From assembly GCF_025847275.1 (NCBI RefSeq), contig NZ_JAOZEV010000011.1, forward strand, positions 101,283 to 165,282: DNA of 64,000 nt, read 5' to 3'. The DNA is from Flavobacterium frigoritolerans (GTDB lineage: Bacteria; Bacteroidota; Bacteroidia; Flavobacteriales; Flavobacteriaceae). A model generated the notes under the pieces. The model was not told the origin of the DNA, did no database searches, and was given only the letters and a program-made list of their open reading frames with translations. Below, piece by piece: positions 1 to 6,819 of the stretch. Made by a program: the position numbers and the translations under genes. The number at the start of each line of letters is the position of its first letter. The stretch's first letter is position 1.

Positions 1-1
1 C

Positions 2-1210
2 CGAACTAATAACGAACAATACAACCACGCCACTCATTTTTGGATGAGAATTTTTGCATTGAATTTTGCAATGGGGGTTGTTACGGGGATTCCGATGGAG
101 TTTCAGTTTGGAACCAATTGGGCTAAGTTCTCGGAATTAACAGGTGGAATCATCGGACAAACCCTTGCTATGGAAGGGATGTTTTCTTTTTTCTTAGAAT
201 CATCATTTCTTGGGATATTTTTATTTGGCGAAAAACTGCTTGGACATAAATGGCATTTTGTCACCGGATTATTAATATGTATTGGTTCGTGGGCAAGTGG
301 CTATTTAATAATAGCGACACATTCCTGGATGCAAAACCCTGTAGGGTATGAAATCCTTGAAAACGGAAGATTTGTATTAACCAATTTTAAGGCTTTATTT
401 CTTAATCCTTGGTTATGGCCTTCTTATTTGCATAATCAGGCTGCATCTATGGTAACGAGTTCATTTGTTGTTGCCGGAATTGGTGCTTTTTATATTTTGA
501 GCAAAAAGAATCTTACTTACGGAAAACTATTCGTAAAAACGGGTGTTATTTTCGGATTGATTTCTTGTGTAATTGTAGCTGTTCCAACAGGCGATTTATT
601 AGCTAAAAATGTTGTAAAATATCAGCCTGTAACTTTTGCTGCTATGGAAGGAATTTTTCATACCGAGAAAAAAGGATCTGAAATTGTTCTTATAGGTCAG
701 CCCGATGTAAAAGATAAAAAATTAGATAATAAAATAGCAGTACCTAATATTTTGAGTTTCTTAACTTACGGAAGCTGGCATCAAGAAATTAAAGGACTAG
801 ATCAGTTTGATGAAAGTGTTCATCCAACTAATATCTCTGGATTGTATTATGCCTATCATATCATGGTAGGGTTGGGAACGATATTTATTGGATTGATGGC
901 TTTTGCTGTTTTACAGCTTTGCAGGAAAAAATTATTCGAAACTAAATGGATTTTATGGTCGCTACTTTTTATGCTTCCGTTTCCATATATCGCTAATACT
1001 GCTGGATGGTACACTGCCGAATTAGGACGTCAACCTTGGTTGGTTTATAATTTATTGCGTACTGCCGAAGGTGGCTCACCAACCGTTTCCTCAGGGAATA
1101 CATTGTTTACATTGTTAGGATTTATAGGATTGTATCTTTTATTGGGCATGTTGTTTTTGCTTTTGGTTGGAAAAATCATCAATAAAGGACCTCACACAGA
1201 AAAAATATAA
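2..1210 (+). CDS. cydA: Cytochrome bd oxidase subunit I (5' partial)
   Basis: Quinol-oxidising, oxygen-reducing terminal oxidase subunit in the inner membrane. The reading frame is open from base 2, and the residues before the first internal ATG (position 44) already align with CydA (NHATHFWMRIF), so the gene starts upstream of the window and roughly the first 45 residues are missing. Family hallmarks visible: MEFQFGTNW, the GRQPW motif near the C-terminus, FFLESSFLG, and many hydrophobic helices. The form is short, without a long Q-loop extension. It is followed 2 bases after its stop by cydB, so the two are one operon. Family assignment is certain; exact length is unknown. Confidence 0.96.
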   Translation, partial: RTNNEQYNHATHFWMRIFALNFAMGVVTGIPMEFQFGTNWAKFSELTGGIIGQTLAMEGMFSFFLESSFLGIFLFGEKLLGHKWHFVTGLLICIGSWASGYLIIATHSWMQNPVGYEILENGRFVLTNFKALFLNPWLWPSYLHNQAASMVTSSFVVAGIGAFYILSKKNLTYGKLFVKTGVIFGLISCVIVAVPTGDLLAKNVVKYQPVTFAAMEGIFHTEKKGSEIVLIGQPDVKDKKLDNKIAVPNILSFLTYGSWHQEIKGLDQFDESVHPTNISGLYYAYHIMVGLGTIFIGLMAFAVLQLCRKKLFETKWILWSLLFMLPFPYIANTAGWYTAELGRQPWLVYNLLRTAEGGSPTVSSGNTLFTLLGFIGLYLLLGMLFLLLVGKIINKGPHTEKI

Positions 1211-1212
1211 TT

Positions 1213-2289
1213 ATGGAATTTTTTTGGTACGTAGTTTTAATGGGAATTCTAGCCGTGTACATTGTATTAGATGGTTATGATTTTGGAGCAGGAATTATTC
1301 ATTTATTTTTTGCTAAAACAGAAAAAGATAAAAAAGCAATAACCAATGCAATTGGTCCTTTTTGGGATGCCAATGAAGTATGGATTATTGCCGCGGGAGG
1401 AGTTTTGTTTTTTGCTTTCCCAATATTATATGCTTCTTCATTCAGTGGGTTTTATTTGCCTTTGATTATGATTTTGTGGTTGCTTATTTTTAGAGCAATA
1501 GGACTCGAAATGCGCGGACAAATTCATCACCCAATGTGGGAAGTAGTTTGGGACAAGGCATTTGGGATTGCGAGTTTACTGCTGGCTTTATTCTTTGGGA
1601 TTGCTTTAGGGAATATTGTTCGTGGGGTAAATTTAGGAATGGTTGTAAATGGAGTTTCTACTCAGGAAGCTCATTTCTTCTTTTTGCCTTTGTGGAATCC
1701 TACATTTAGTCCGCAAGCCAATGAATTAGGGATTATCGATTGGTTTACGTTGTTTCTTGGGATTGTGAGTGTAGTTGCTCTTACGATTCATGGAGCAAAC
1801 TGGATTATCTTTAAAACCAATTCTTCATTAAATGAAAAGCTTAAAAATGTGGTTTTTAAACTTAATATAGTATTGCTGATTTTGGTATTTATATCCTTGC
1901 AAATCTGGCATTTTATTGAACCAAAACCCTTTCATAATTTTATTGAAACGCCAATACTCTGGATTTTTCCTTTGATTACTTTTATCGGGATTGTAGGTTT
2001 GTTTAAAGTACGAACGTATAAAAAAGACGGTTCAGGATTTGTGTTTTCGACATTGTTTCTTGTTGGAGGTTTTGCTTCAACGGCAGTTTCAATTTTTCCA
2101 AATGTATTGCCATCAACAAATAGTGTTAATCCTTCCTTAACGATTTACAATGCAGCAGCTCACGAATACGGATTATCAGTAGGAATGAGTTGGTTTTTTA
2201 TCGCTCTGGCTTTGGTAATTGTATATTTTGTAATTCAATATAAAGTATTCAGTGGTAAAATGGACGATATTGGGTATGGTGAGCATTAA
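1213..2289 (+). CDS. cydB: Cytochrome bd oxidase subunit II
   Basis: Second subunit of the high-affinity bd quinol oxidase. The N-terminus (LDGYDFGAGI, then GPFWDANEVW) is the CydB signature, and about eight or nine hydrophobic segments follow over 358 residues, normal for the family. Its ATG lies 2 bases after the cydA stop. No cydX-like small ORF or cydDC transporter follows; instead a hairpin and several palindromes lie downstream, so the operon seems to end here. Confidence 0.97.
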   Translation: MEFFWYVVLMGILAVYIVLDGYDFGAGIIHLFFAKTEKDKKAITNAIGPFWDANEVWIIAAGGVLFFAFPILYASSFSGFYLPLIMILWLLIFRAIGLEMRGQIHHPMWEVVWDKAFGIASLLLALFFGIALGNIVRGVNLGMVVNGVSTQEAHFFFLPLWNPTFSPQANELGIIDWFTLFLGIVSVVALTIHGANWIIFKTNSSLNEKLKNVVFKLNIVLLILVFISLQIWHFIEPKPFHNFIETPILWIFPLITFIGIVGLFKVRTYKKDGSGFVFSTLFLVGGFASTAVSIFPNVLPSTNSVNPSLTIYNAAAHEYGLSVGMSWFFIALALVIVYFVIQYKVFSGKMDDIGYGEH

Positions 2290-2335
2290 GGGTTTTTAGC
2301 CACGAATTAACGAATTGATTTATCAGTTTTTGTTT

Positions 2336-2372
2336 AAATAGCTATTGGTTTTAATCGGTGGCTATTTTTTTA
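2336..2372 (+). terminator. Candidate terminator of cydAB
   Basis: AAATAGC at 2336-2342 pairs with GCTATTT at 2361-2367, followed by a T-run. It lies about 50 bases after the cydB stop. Confidence 0.55.
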
Positions 2373-2386
2373 TCTCTATTTTTGAC

Positions 2387-2416
2387 CATAGCCCACGGTT
2401 TCAACTGTTGGTTATG
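2387..2416. repeat. Imperfect palindrome around CCCACGGTTTCAAC
   Basis: Arms CATAGCCCACGGTT and AACTGTTGGTTATG are complementary apart from G-T type mismatches. It resembles a decayed member of a dispersed palindrome family; only one copy was noticed in the window. Confidence 0.5.
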
Positions 2417-2511
2417 TTTGTAACATGTTATTTGTGTTTGTAATCGAGCTAGGTTGGATTTTAAATCGATGCCCGCAACCTACTTTTAAAAAAAAATAAA
2501 AAGATATAGTG

Positions 2512-2529
2512 TCCCGATAGCTATCGGGA
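2512..2529. repeat. Perfect palindrome TCCCGATAGCTATCGGGA
   Basis: An 18-bp perfect palindrome in non-coding DNA. From memory this motif is abundant in intergenic DNA of flavobacteria; only one copy was noticed here. Confidence 0.75.
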
Positions 2530-2561
2530 AGCCCAACCGAAGGGAACGCCCATAAAATAAA

Positions 2562-2595
2562 AATCCGTTTACTCTAAGGAATAAACGGATTTTTT
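2562..2595. terminator. Bidirectional hairpin terminator
   Basis: AATCCGTTTA and TAAACGGATT flank a 10-base loop, with A-runs on the left and T-runs on the right. It can end the minus-strand XRE gene (stop at 2664). Confidence 0.75.
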
Positions 2596-2601
2596 AGTTT
2601 T

Positions 2602-2636
2602 AATCTTTGTCAAATTTTTAAATTTTGACAAAGATT
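2602..2636. repeat. CTTTGTCAAA palindrome, copy 1
   Basis: Arms AATCTTTGTCAAA and TTTTGACAAAGATT face each other. Related copies lie at 3176-3206, 4380-4412 and 56435-56467. Confidence 0.8.
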
Positions 2637-2663
2637 ATTCTTGTATTAATTAATTTTGGACGA

Positions 2664-3080
2664 CTATTTATCTTTTAGTAATTTTTCTAAATATTCAATT
2701 TTTTCTTTTTCTGCCAGAACTAAACGTTCGTAGAGTTTTTTGTTTTCATCGTAAGATTCAATCAATTTCTCAAGGGGATTAAAATTGTATACTGGATATG
2801 CGGCATTTTGACCATTATTAATACTGTTATCGTGAAAACTATTAAAATAATTAATCATATTTTCATCTGAAAAATTTTTTATTGCTTCAACTGATACACC
2901 TAATGCTATTGCGATTGCTTTTAGTTTTTCAGGCTCTACAGTTTCGTTTGATTCAATATTCGAAATAGATTGTTGGCTTATGCCAATTGCGTCGGCAAGT
3001 GCTTCTTGTTTCATACCTCGAAGTTCTCTGATTCGGCTTATGTTCCTGCCAATATGTTTTGGTTTTGTCGCTGTGCTCAT
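2664..3080 (-). CDS. XRE-family transcriptional regulator
   Basis: DNA-binding repressor-type protein, 138 residues. An HTH_3/XRE domain occupies about residues 10-65: IGRNISRIRELRGMKQEALA, then IGISQQSISNIES as the recognition helix. The C-terminal part is charged and ends in a probable short coiled coil (residues 100-138), perhaps for dimerisation. The start is fixed by the HTH, since the next Met lies inside it. A TACCTTTG promoter element sits only four bases upstream of the ATG, suggesting a leaderless transcript. The neighbour upstream on the same strand is a SUKH protein; each gene is bounded by a copy of the same palindrome. The target is unknown. Confidence 0.85.
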   Translation of the reverse strand: MSTATKPKHIGRNISRIRELRGMKQEALADAIGISQQSISNIESNETVEPEKLKAIAIALGVSVEAIKNFSDENMINYFNSFHDNSINNGQNAAYPVYNFNPLEKLIESYDENKKLYERLVLAEKEKIEYLEKLLKDK

Positions 3081-3084
3081 AATT

Positions 3085-3092
3085 CAAAGGTA
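3085..3092 (-). promoter_or_regulatory. -7 element of the XRE gene
   Basis: CAAAGGTA on the plus strand reads TACCTTTG on the minus strand, matching the Bacteroidota TAnnTTTG consensus. It ends four bases from the start codon, so transcription probably begins at or next to the ATG. Confidence 0.6.
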
Positions 3093-3129
3093 TTTAAAAA
3101 TTCTTTTCCAAAATAGTTTTTTGGTGAAA

Positions 3130-3157
3130 AACTAGTTACTCAGGTAAGATACTAGTT
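3130..3157. promoter_or_regulatory. Possible operator, AACTAGT inverted repeat
   Basis: AACTAGT (3130-3136) and ACTAGTT (3151-3157) form an inverted repeat with a 14-base spacer upstream of the XRE promoter. It could be an autoregulatory site; this is inference from position and symmetry only. Confidence 0.35.
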
Positions 3158-3175
3158 GTGTTTTTCGGATTTACT

Positions 3176-3206
3176 CTTTGTCAGAATTCTTTTTACTTTG
3201 ACAAAG
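3176..3206. repeat. CTTTGTCAAA palindrome, copy 2
   Basis: CTTTGTCAGAA at the left and ACTTTGACAAAG at the right, a diverged copy. It lies between the XRE and SUKH genes. Confidence 0.75.
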
Positions 3207-3216
3207 ATTGAAGACG

Positions 3217-4254
3217 TTACTCTACAATATCTTTTAAAAAATCAACGAAGGAGTCTGCGTATTTTTCGAATTCCCATTTTCCATTTCCGTGCATACTTGT
3301 ATATATTGGAGCGTCGTTGTTTGTAATGTTAGCAATGTCAATGCAATATGGATCAGCGCCTGCATCGGCAATTACAATATAATTAGAAGGCCAATCGGTA
3401 AGAATTTCAGATGTCATTGCGTTGAATGAATAACCATTTTGAGATTTGATTAAAGTATCTGCTCCATATAAATTCAATCCTTGAAAGAATTTTTCATCGT
3501 CTATAAATACATTAATTGGAGAATAGTTCTTAAGAAATAGCAGATAATTTTCTGGTAGTTTCCATTTTTGTTCTATTGCTTCAATTTTGTTTTTATCTGC
3601 TATTGCGAGCCAATCCGAAGGATTTGATAAATCTTGTTGCTTGCTTCTTTCTATTTTTAATTTGTTGTCTAGTTTAGAAACTGCTTTTTCTAGTTCTGTT
3701 TTTGGATTTCTTAAGGTTGGATGAATTTGGGGTTCTTTATGACCTGAACCTTGTTTGTAGGCTTTGTTTTGCCAATCTAATAATTCATCAATCCTAAAGT
3801 TTTCAATTTTCCAATAACCAGGATCTTGTGGTAAATCACGGTCAAAAGGCTGGTTGCTGTGTATGGCAATACTTTTTATAGCTTTTGCCCGAACGTCTGT
3901 TGGCAAGCTTTCGTTTTGCGCTAATTCAATGAGTGTTTTATATGCTTTTATTCCTTTTGTTTTTAGGAGTCCGTCAATTCCCCAATAAGTAAGTTCTGGT
4001 TTTGTAATTGTCCATTCGAAGAAGTCACTATAATTTGTTTCGTCTTCTTTAACTAGATTAATAATGTCAGTCAATAAGAATTCTCTCCAATGTAGCATTT
4101 TGCCATTTTTAGAATATTGGATAAAAATTTCGATAACTTTTTCTCTGTCAGACGGGGAGAAGCTTTTTATTAGATTGTCTTTTATTTTAGAAAATTTACT
4201 TCCGTCATCTTCTGTAAATAAACTTTCTTCGAATTGTTTGATTGTTTTGGCCAT
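3217..4254 (-). CDS. SUKH (SMI1/KNR4) immunity-like protein
   Basis: About 345 residues. The C-terminal 130 residues look like a SMI1/KNR4 (SUKH) domain: an IEAIEQKWKLPENYLLFLKNY start, a GADTLI-type strand, the NYIVIADAGADPYCID core and a WEFEKYADSFVDFLKDI end. SUKH proteins are mostly immunity proteins of contact-dependent or polymorphic toxin systems. The N-terminal half is helical and HEAT-like (residues about 90-150), then a charged linker. I chose MAKTIK at 4254 because the codons upstream look like leader; an ATG at 4281 would add nine residues. No toxin gene adjoins it, so it looks like an orphan immunity gene. Confidence 0.75.
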   Translation of the reverse strand: MAKTIKQFEESLFTEDDGSKFSKIKDNLIKSFSPSDREKVIEIFIQYSKNGKMLHWREFLLTDIINLVKEDETNYSDFFEWTITKPELTYWGIDGLLKTKGIKAYKTLIELAQNESLPTDVRAKAIKSIAIHSNQPFDRDLPQDPGYWKIENFRIDELLDWQNKAYKQGSGHKEPQIHPTLRNPKTELEKAVSKLDNKLKIERSKQQDLSNPSDWLAIADKNKIEAIEQKWKLPENYLLFLKNYSPINVFIDDEKFFQGLNLYGADTLIKSQNGYSFNAMTSEILTDWPSNYIVIADAGADPYCIDIANITNNDAPIYTSMHGNGKWEFEKYADSFVDFLKDIVE

Positions 4255-4379
4255 AAGGTTGATTCGTAATATCAGTATCAAGTTAAATGTACTGAAAAAG
4301 TTTCTTTGACCTTACTATTATTCAATGATTATTTTAATATACAATTCTAAACATAACCTCAAAAAACAGAGCGTTTTTC

Positions 4380-4412
4380 ATCTTTGTCAAAGTTTAAAAC
4401 TCTGACAAAGAT
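4380..4412. repeat. CTTTGTCAAA palindrome, copy 3
   Basis: ATCTTTGTCAAAGTTT and AAACTCTGACAAAGAT form a near-perfect inverted repeat, placed between the SUKH and TauE genes. Confidence 0.8.
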
Positions 4413-4458
4413 TACTAAACAAGTAAAACTAAAAAAACTATCTGCTTGGAACTTCTTC

Positions 4459-5244
4459 TTAAAAGAAAACTTCTTTTGTAATAATATAAAATCCCATAAC
4501 AAGTACAAACCATCCGAAGATTGGTTTTAATTTCGTGCCGTCAATTCTTTTAGAAAGTTGTGTTCCTATGAGCATTCCCAAGAGTGCAATGCCCGAAATT
4601 TCTAATAAAAAAGTATAATTTACTGGGGTTCCAACGTATAAATCACCTCCAAATCCTATAGAGGAATTTATAAAAATGATAAGGAGTGATGTTCCTACTG
4701 CTTGCTTCATCGGTAGATTAGCAAAGAATATTAAGGCAGGAATGATCAAAAAACCTCCGCCAGCACCAAGAAAACCAGTTACAATTCCAACTATAAATCC
4801 AATTATACTTAGTTGGGTGTAATTTGTTGTGTTTGTTTTTAGTTCTGGTTTGTTTTTTCGGATCATCGAGATGGCTGCAGTTATCATTAATACCGAAAAA
4901 ATCAGCATGATTAAAAAATCCTTAGAAACCGTATATGAGGCAATAGAAAATAGTGTTGCTGCTATTTGAGGGAAGATTACTTCTCGTATAATTAATATGG
5001 AAATAACTGATGGGATAGCAAAATAAAGTGCCGATTTTAGCTTGAGATTTCCCATTTTATAATGGCTATAACTTCCAAATAAAGCTGTTACACCAACAAT
5101 GAATAAAGAATAGGTAGTTGCTTGCCCAGGATTTATCTTAAACAGATAAACTAAAATAGGAATAGTAAGTATAGATCCTCCACCGCCAATTAAGCCTAAT
5201 GATATTCCTATGATAATTGAAGCAAAATAACCTATATATTCCAT
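4459..5244 (-). CDS. TauE/SafE (TSUP) family sulfite/anion exporter
   Basis: Integral membrane protein of 261 residues with about eight hydrophobic segments and the duplicated architecture of TSUP transporters. Each half begins with a glycine-rich motif: LGLIGGGGSILTIPIL near the N-terminus and GFLGAGGGFLIIPALIF in the middle. Family members move sulfite, thiosulfate, sulfoacetate or related anions. It is transcribed in the same direction as, and about 190 bases after, a Crp/Fnr regulator, and a rhodanese lies divergently beyond; this context points to sulfur oxyanion or sulfide handling. Substrate is inferred, not shown. Confidence 0.9.
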   Translation of the reverse strand: MEYIGYFASIIIGISLGLIGGGGSILTIPILVYLFKINPGQATTYSLFIVGVTALFGSYSHYKMGNLKLKSALYFAIPSVISILIIREVIFPQIAATLFSIASYTVSKDFLIMLIFSVLMITAAISMIRKNKPELKTNTTNYTQLSIIGFIVGIVTGFLGAGGGFLIIPALIFFANLPMKQAVGTSLLIIFINSSIGFGGDLYVGTPVNYTFLLEISGIALLGMLIGTQLSKRIDGTKLKPIFGWFVLVMGFYIITKEVFF

Positions 5245-5387
5245 TGATGTTTGTTTTGATACAAAGGTTGTTTCTTAAAACGTAAGGCACAGTAACATTT
5301 ATCACATTGGGTTTATTAAATATGAATTTCGTTTTAACGTTAAAAAATATTATTACCATTAAAGTATTAAGTATCATTAAGCTAAAT

Positions 5388-5413
5388 CTTAATTTCTATT
5401 AATCTCTTAATGG
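5388..5413. repeat. 26-bp inverted repeat, left arm
   Basis: Begins CTTAATTTCTATT and ends CTCTTAATGG. It is the exact reverse complement of 6098-6123; the two arms frame the Crp/Fnr gene. Confidence 0.9.
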
Positions 5414-5436
5414 TGAAAAAAGTAAACCTAAATGTT

Positions 5437-6063
5437 TTATTTTAAAAGTTCAATTTGGTTTCGATTAAGTTTTACCAAACCACGTTGTTCCATTTTTTTT
5501 AATAAGCGAGAAATCACTTCTCTTGATGTATTAAGTTCGGTTGCAATTTCCTGATGAGATACTTTTAATTCGGTACATTCGCAAGCATCTTTATGACGTT
5601 TGAGGTAAAACTCCAAGCGTTCATCCATAGATCGAAAAGCAATACTATCTACAACTTCTAAGACTTCTTCAAAACGACTTCTGTAGGTTTCAATTACAAA
5701 TTCGTACCAGCTGCGGTGTTCCATCATCCATTTGTCCATTAAGGTTAATGGAATCATTACTACCGAAACATCTTCGACTACTTTTGCCATAATTTGGCTT
5801 TTCTCGCTTTTGGTCGCACAAATCATAGATATGGCACAAGCCTGACCTGGTTGTAAATAATACATAAAAAACTCACCACCATCTTCACCTTCACGGTAAA
5901 TCTTGATTTTGCCTTTGGTTATCAAAACCGTATTTTTTATGTATTGTCCAGTTCGCATTAAAATTGTTCCAGCTTCTGAATCCTGCATAGTAGCATTACT
6001 TTCGATAGCTGAAATTAATTCGTTGGAAAAGTTTGGAAAAATGTTTTTTAAAGGAGTTTGCAT
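5437..6063 (-). CDS. Crp/Fnr-family transcriptional regulator
   Basis: 208-residue cytoplasmic regulator. Residues about 25-120 form the cyclic-nucleotide-like beta-roll (GTILMRTGQYIKNTVLITKG, YYLQPGQACAISMICA), and residues about 150-205 the winged helix (HQEIATELNTSREVISRLLKK). The Cys-containing stretches (CAISMICATK and CECTE) could sense redox, but no Fnr-type Fe-S Cys cluster is evident at the N-terminus. It lies upstream of the TauE exporter on the same strand and divergent from a rhodanese. Similar regulators in Bacteroidota sit with sulfur-transfer genes, so a role in sulfide or persulfide stress is plausible. The gene is framed by a perfect 26-bp inverted repeat. Confidence 0.9.
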   Translation of the reverse strand: MQTPLKNIFPNFSNELISAIESNATMQDSEAGTILMRTGQYIKNTVLITKGKIKIYREGEDGGEFFMYYLQPGQACAISMICATKSEKSQIMAKVVEDVSVVMIPLTLMDKWMMEHRSWYEFVIETYRSRFEEVLEVVDSIAFRSMDERLEFYLKRHKDACECTELKVSHQEIATELNTSREVISRLLKKMEQRGLVKLNRNQIELLK

Positions 6064-6097
6064 CGTTTGTTTTTTTTACACTAAGAAGAGTTTTTTG

Positions 6098-6123
6098 CCA
6101 TTAAGAGATTAATAGAAATTAAG
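6098..6123. repeat. 26-bp inverted repeat, right arm
   Basis: Begins CCATTAAGAGATT and ends GAAATTAAG. Perfect inverse of 5388-5413. It falls in the expected 5' untranslated region of the Crp/Fnr gene. Confidence 0.9.
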
Positions 6124-6190
6124 ACTACTGCTTAATGAAACTTGTTTTATGGCTTTTTATGAAAATGACTTTAAAAGTTATAATTTATTA

Positions 6191-6198
6191 CAAATATA
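6191..6198 (-). promoter_or_regulatory. Candidate -7 element for the crp gene
   Basis: CAAATATA reads TATATTTG on the minus strand, a perfect TAnnTTTG match about 130 bases upstream of the start codon. Confidence 0.5.
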
Positions 6199-6438
6199 GC
6201 CGATTATTATGGTATTAATTAGATGAGGATAGTGTTTAACAGCCAATTTTTGAAAATAGTAATATCCTATTTTCTATGGGTTTTATAGACTATAATTTTA
6301 AAAATAATTTATAGAAGCTAGAATTCATTGATTATTATATGTTTGCTAAAACGTTTTCTACGAATTATAATATAATTCACAAATTCAGAGTTTATAGTTT
6401 AACAAAAACGTTGTAATTTTACCTAAAAATACGATATC

Positions 6439-6750
6439 ATGAATTTATCACAAGAAGATTGGGTAGCTCAATTTGAAGCTGACGAAAAAGCAGTTATACT
6501 TGATGTAAGAACTGAAGACGAATATAATGATGGCTATATAGAAAATGCTCTTAATATTGATATCAATAAAGGACAGGCTTTTATATATGAGCTAGAAGAA
6601 TTAGATAAAAATAAAAACTATTATGTGTATTGCCGCTCTGGAGCCAGAAGTGCTAAAGCATGTCAAATAATGAATGAGATGGGGTTTGATAACGCCTACA
6701 ATTTATTAGGAGGAATACTGGCCTGGGAAGGAGATACTGTAACACCATAA
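6439..6750 (+). CDS. Single-domain rhodanese-like sulfurtransferase
   Basis: 103 residues, a single rhodanese fold without signal peptide, so cytoplasmic. The family entry motif (AVILDVRTEDEYNDGYIENA) and the active-site loop YCRSGARSAK with the persulfide-carrying Cys65 are present. Such proteins (GlpE/PspE type) move sulfane sulfur between thiosulfate or polysulfide and acceptors. It is transcribed alone, divergently from the Crp/Fnr-TauE pair, and is closed by a strong terminator. Sulfur shuttling is well supported by the motif; the physiological donor is unknown. Confidence 0.93.
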   Translation: MNLSQEDWVAQFEADEKAVILDVRTEDEYNDGYIENALNIDINKGQAFIYELEELDKNKNYYVYCRSGARSAKACQIMNEMGFDNAYNLLGGILAWEGDTVTP

Positions 6751-6752
6751 AT

Positions 6753-6779
6753 AAAAAAGAGGCGCGTGCCTCTTTTTTA
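6753..6779 (+). terminator. Rho-independent terminator after rhodanese
   Basis: AAAAGAGGC and GCCTCTTTTT flank the four-base loop GCGT; the T-run follows directly. Confidence 0.85.
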
Positions 6780-6819
6780 TTTTATAATAACTAATAACCA
6801 AAAACTAAATAACCAAATA

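Larger units (their letters stand above)
2290..2663. other. Repeat-dense intergenic region after cydB
   Basis: No gene seen. The 374 bases contain a candidate cydB terminator, an imperfect palindrome (2387-2416), a perfect 18-bp palindrome (2512-2529), a second hairpin terminator (2562-2595) and one copy of the CTTTGTCAAAG palindrome (2602-2636). Confidence 0.8.
6064..6438. other. Divergent intergenic region, crp / rhodanese
   Basis: No gene seen. It holds the right arm of the 26-bp inverted repeat, a candidate crp promoter and an AT-rich stretch that must carry the rhodanese promoter. Confidence 0.75.

Noticed and set aside
2664..4254. XRE plus SUKH pair considered as a toxin-antitoxin system
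   Set aside because: Neither protein resembles a known toxin; the SUKH protein is of an immunity type and the genes are separated by 137 bases with a palindrome.
5138..5377. Minus-strand open frame of 79 residues overlapping the TauE gene start
   Set aside because: Out of frame with TauE and mostly translated AT-rich leader; no signal of coding.
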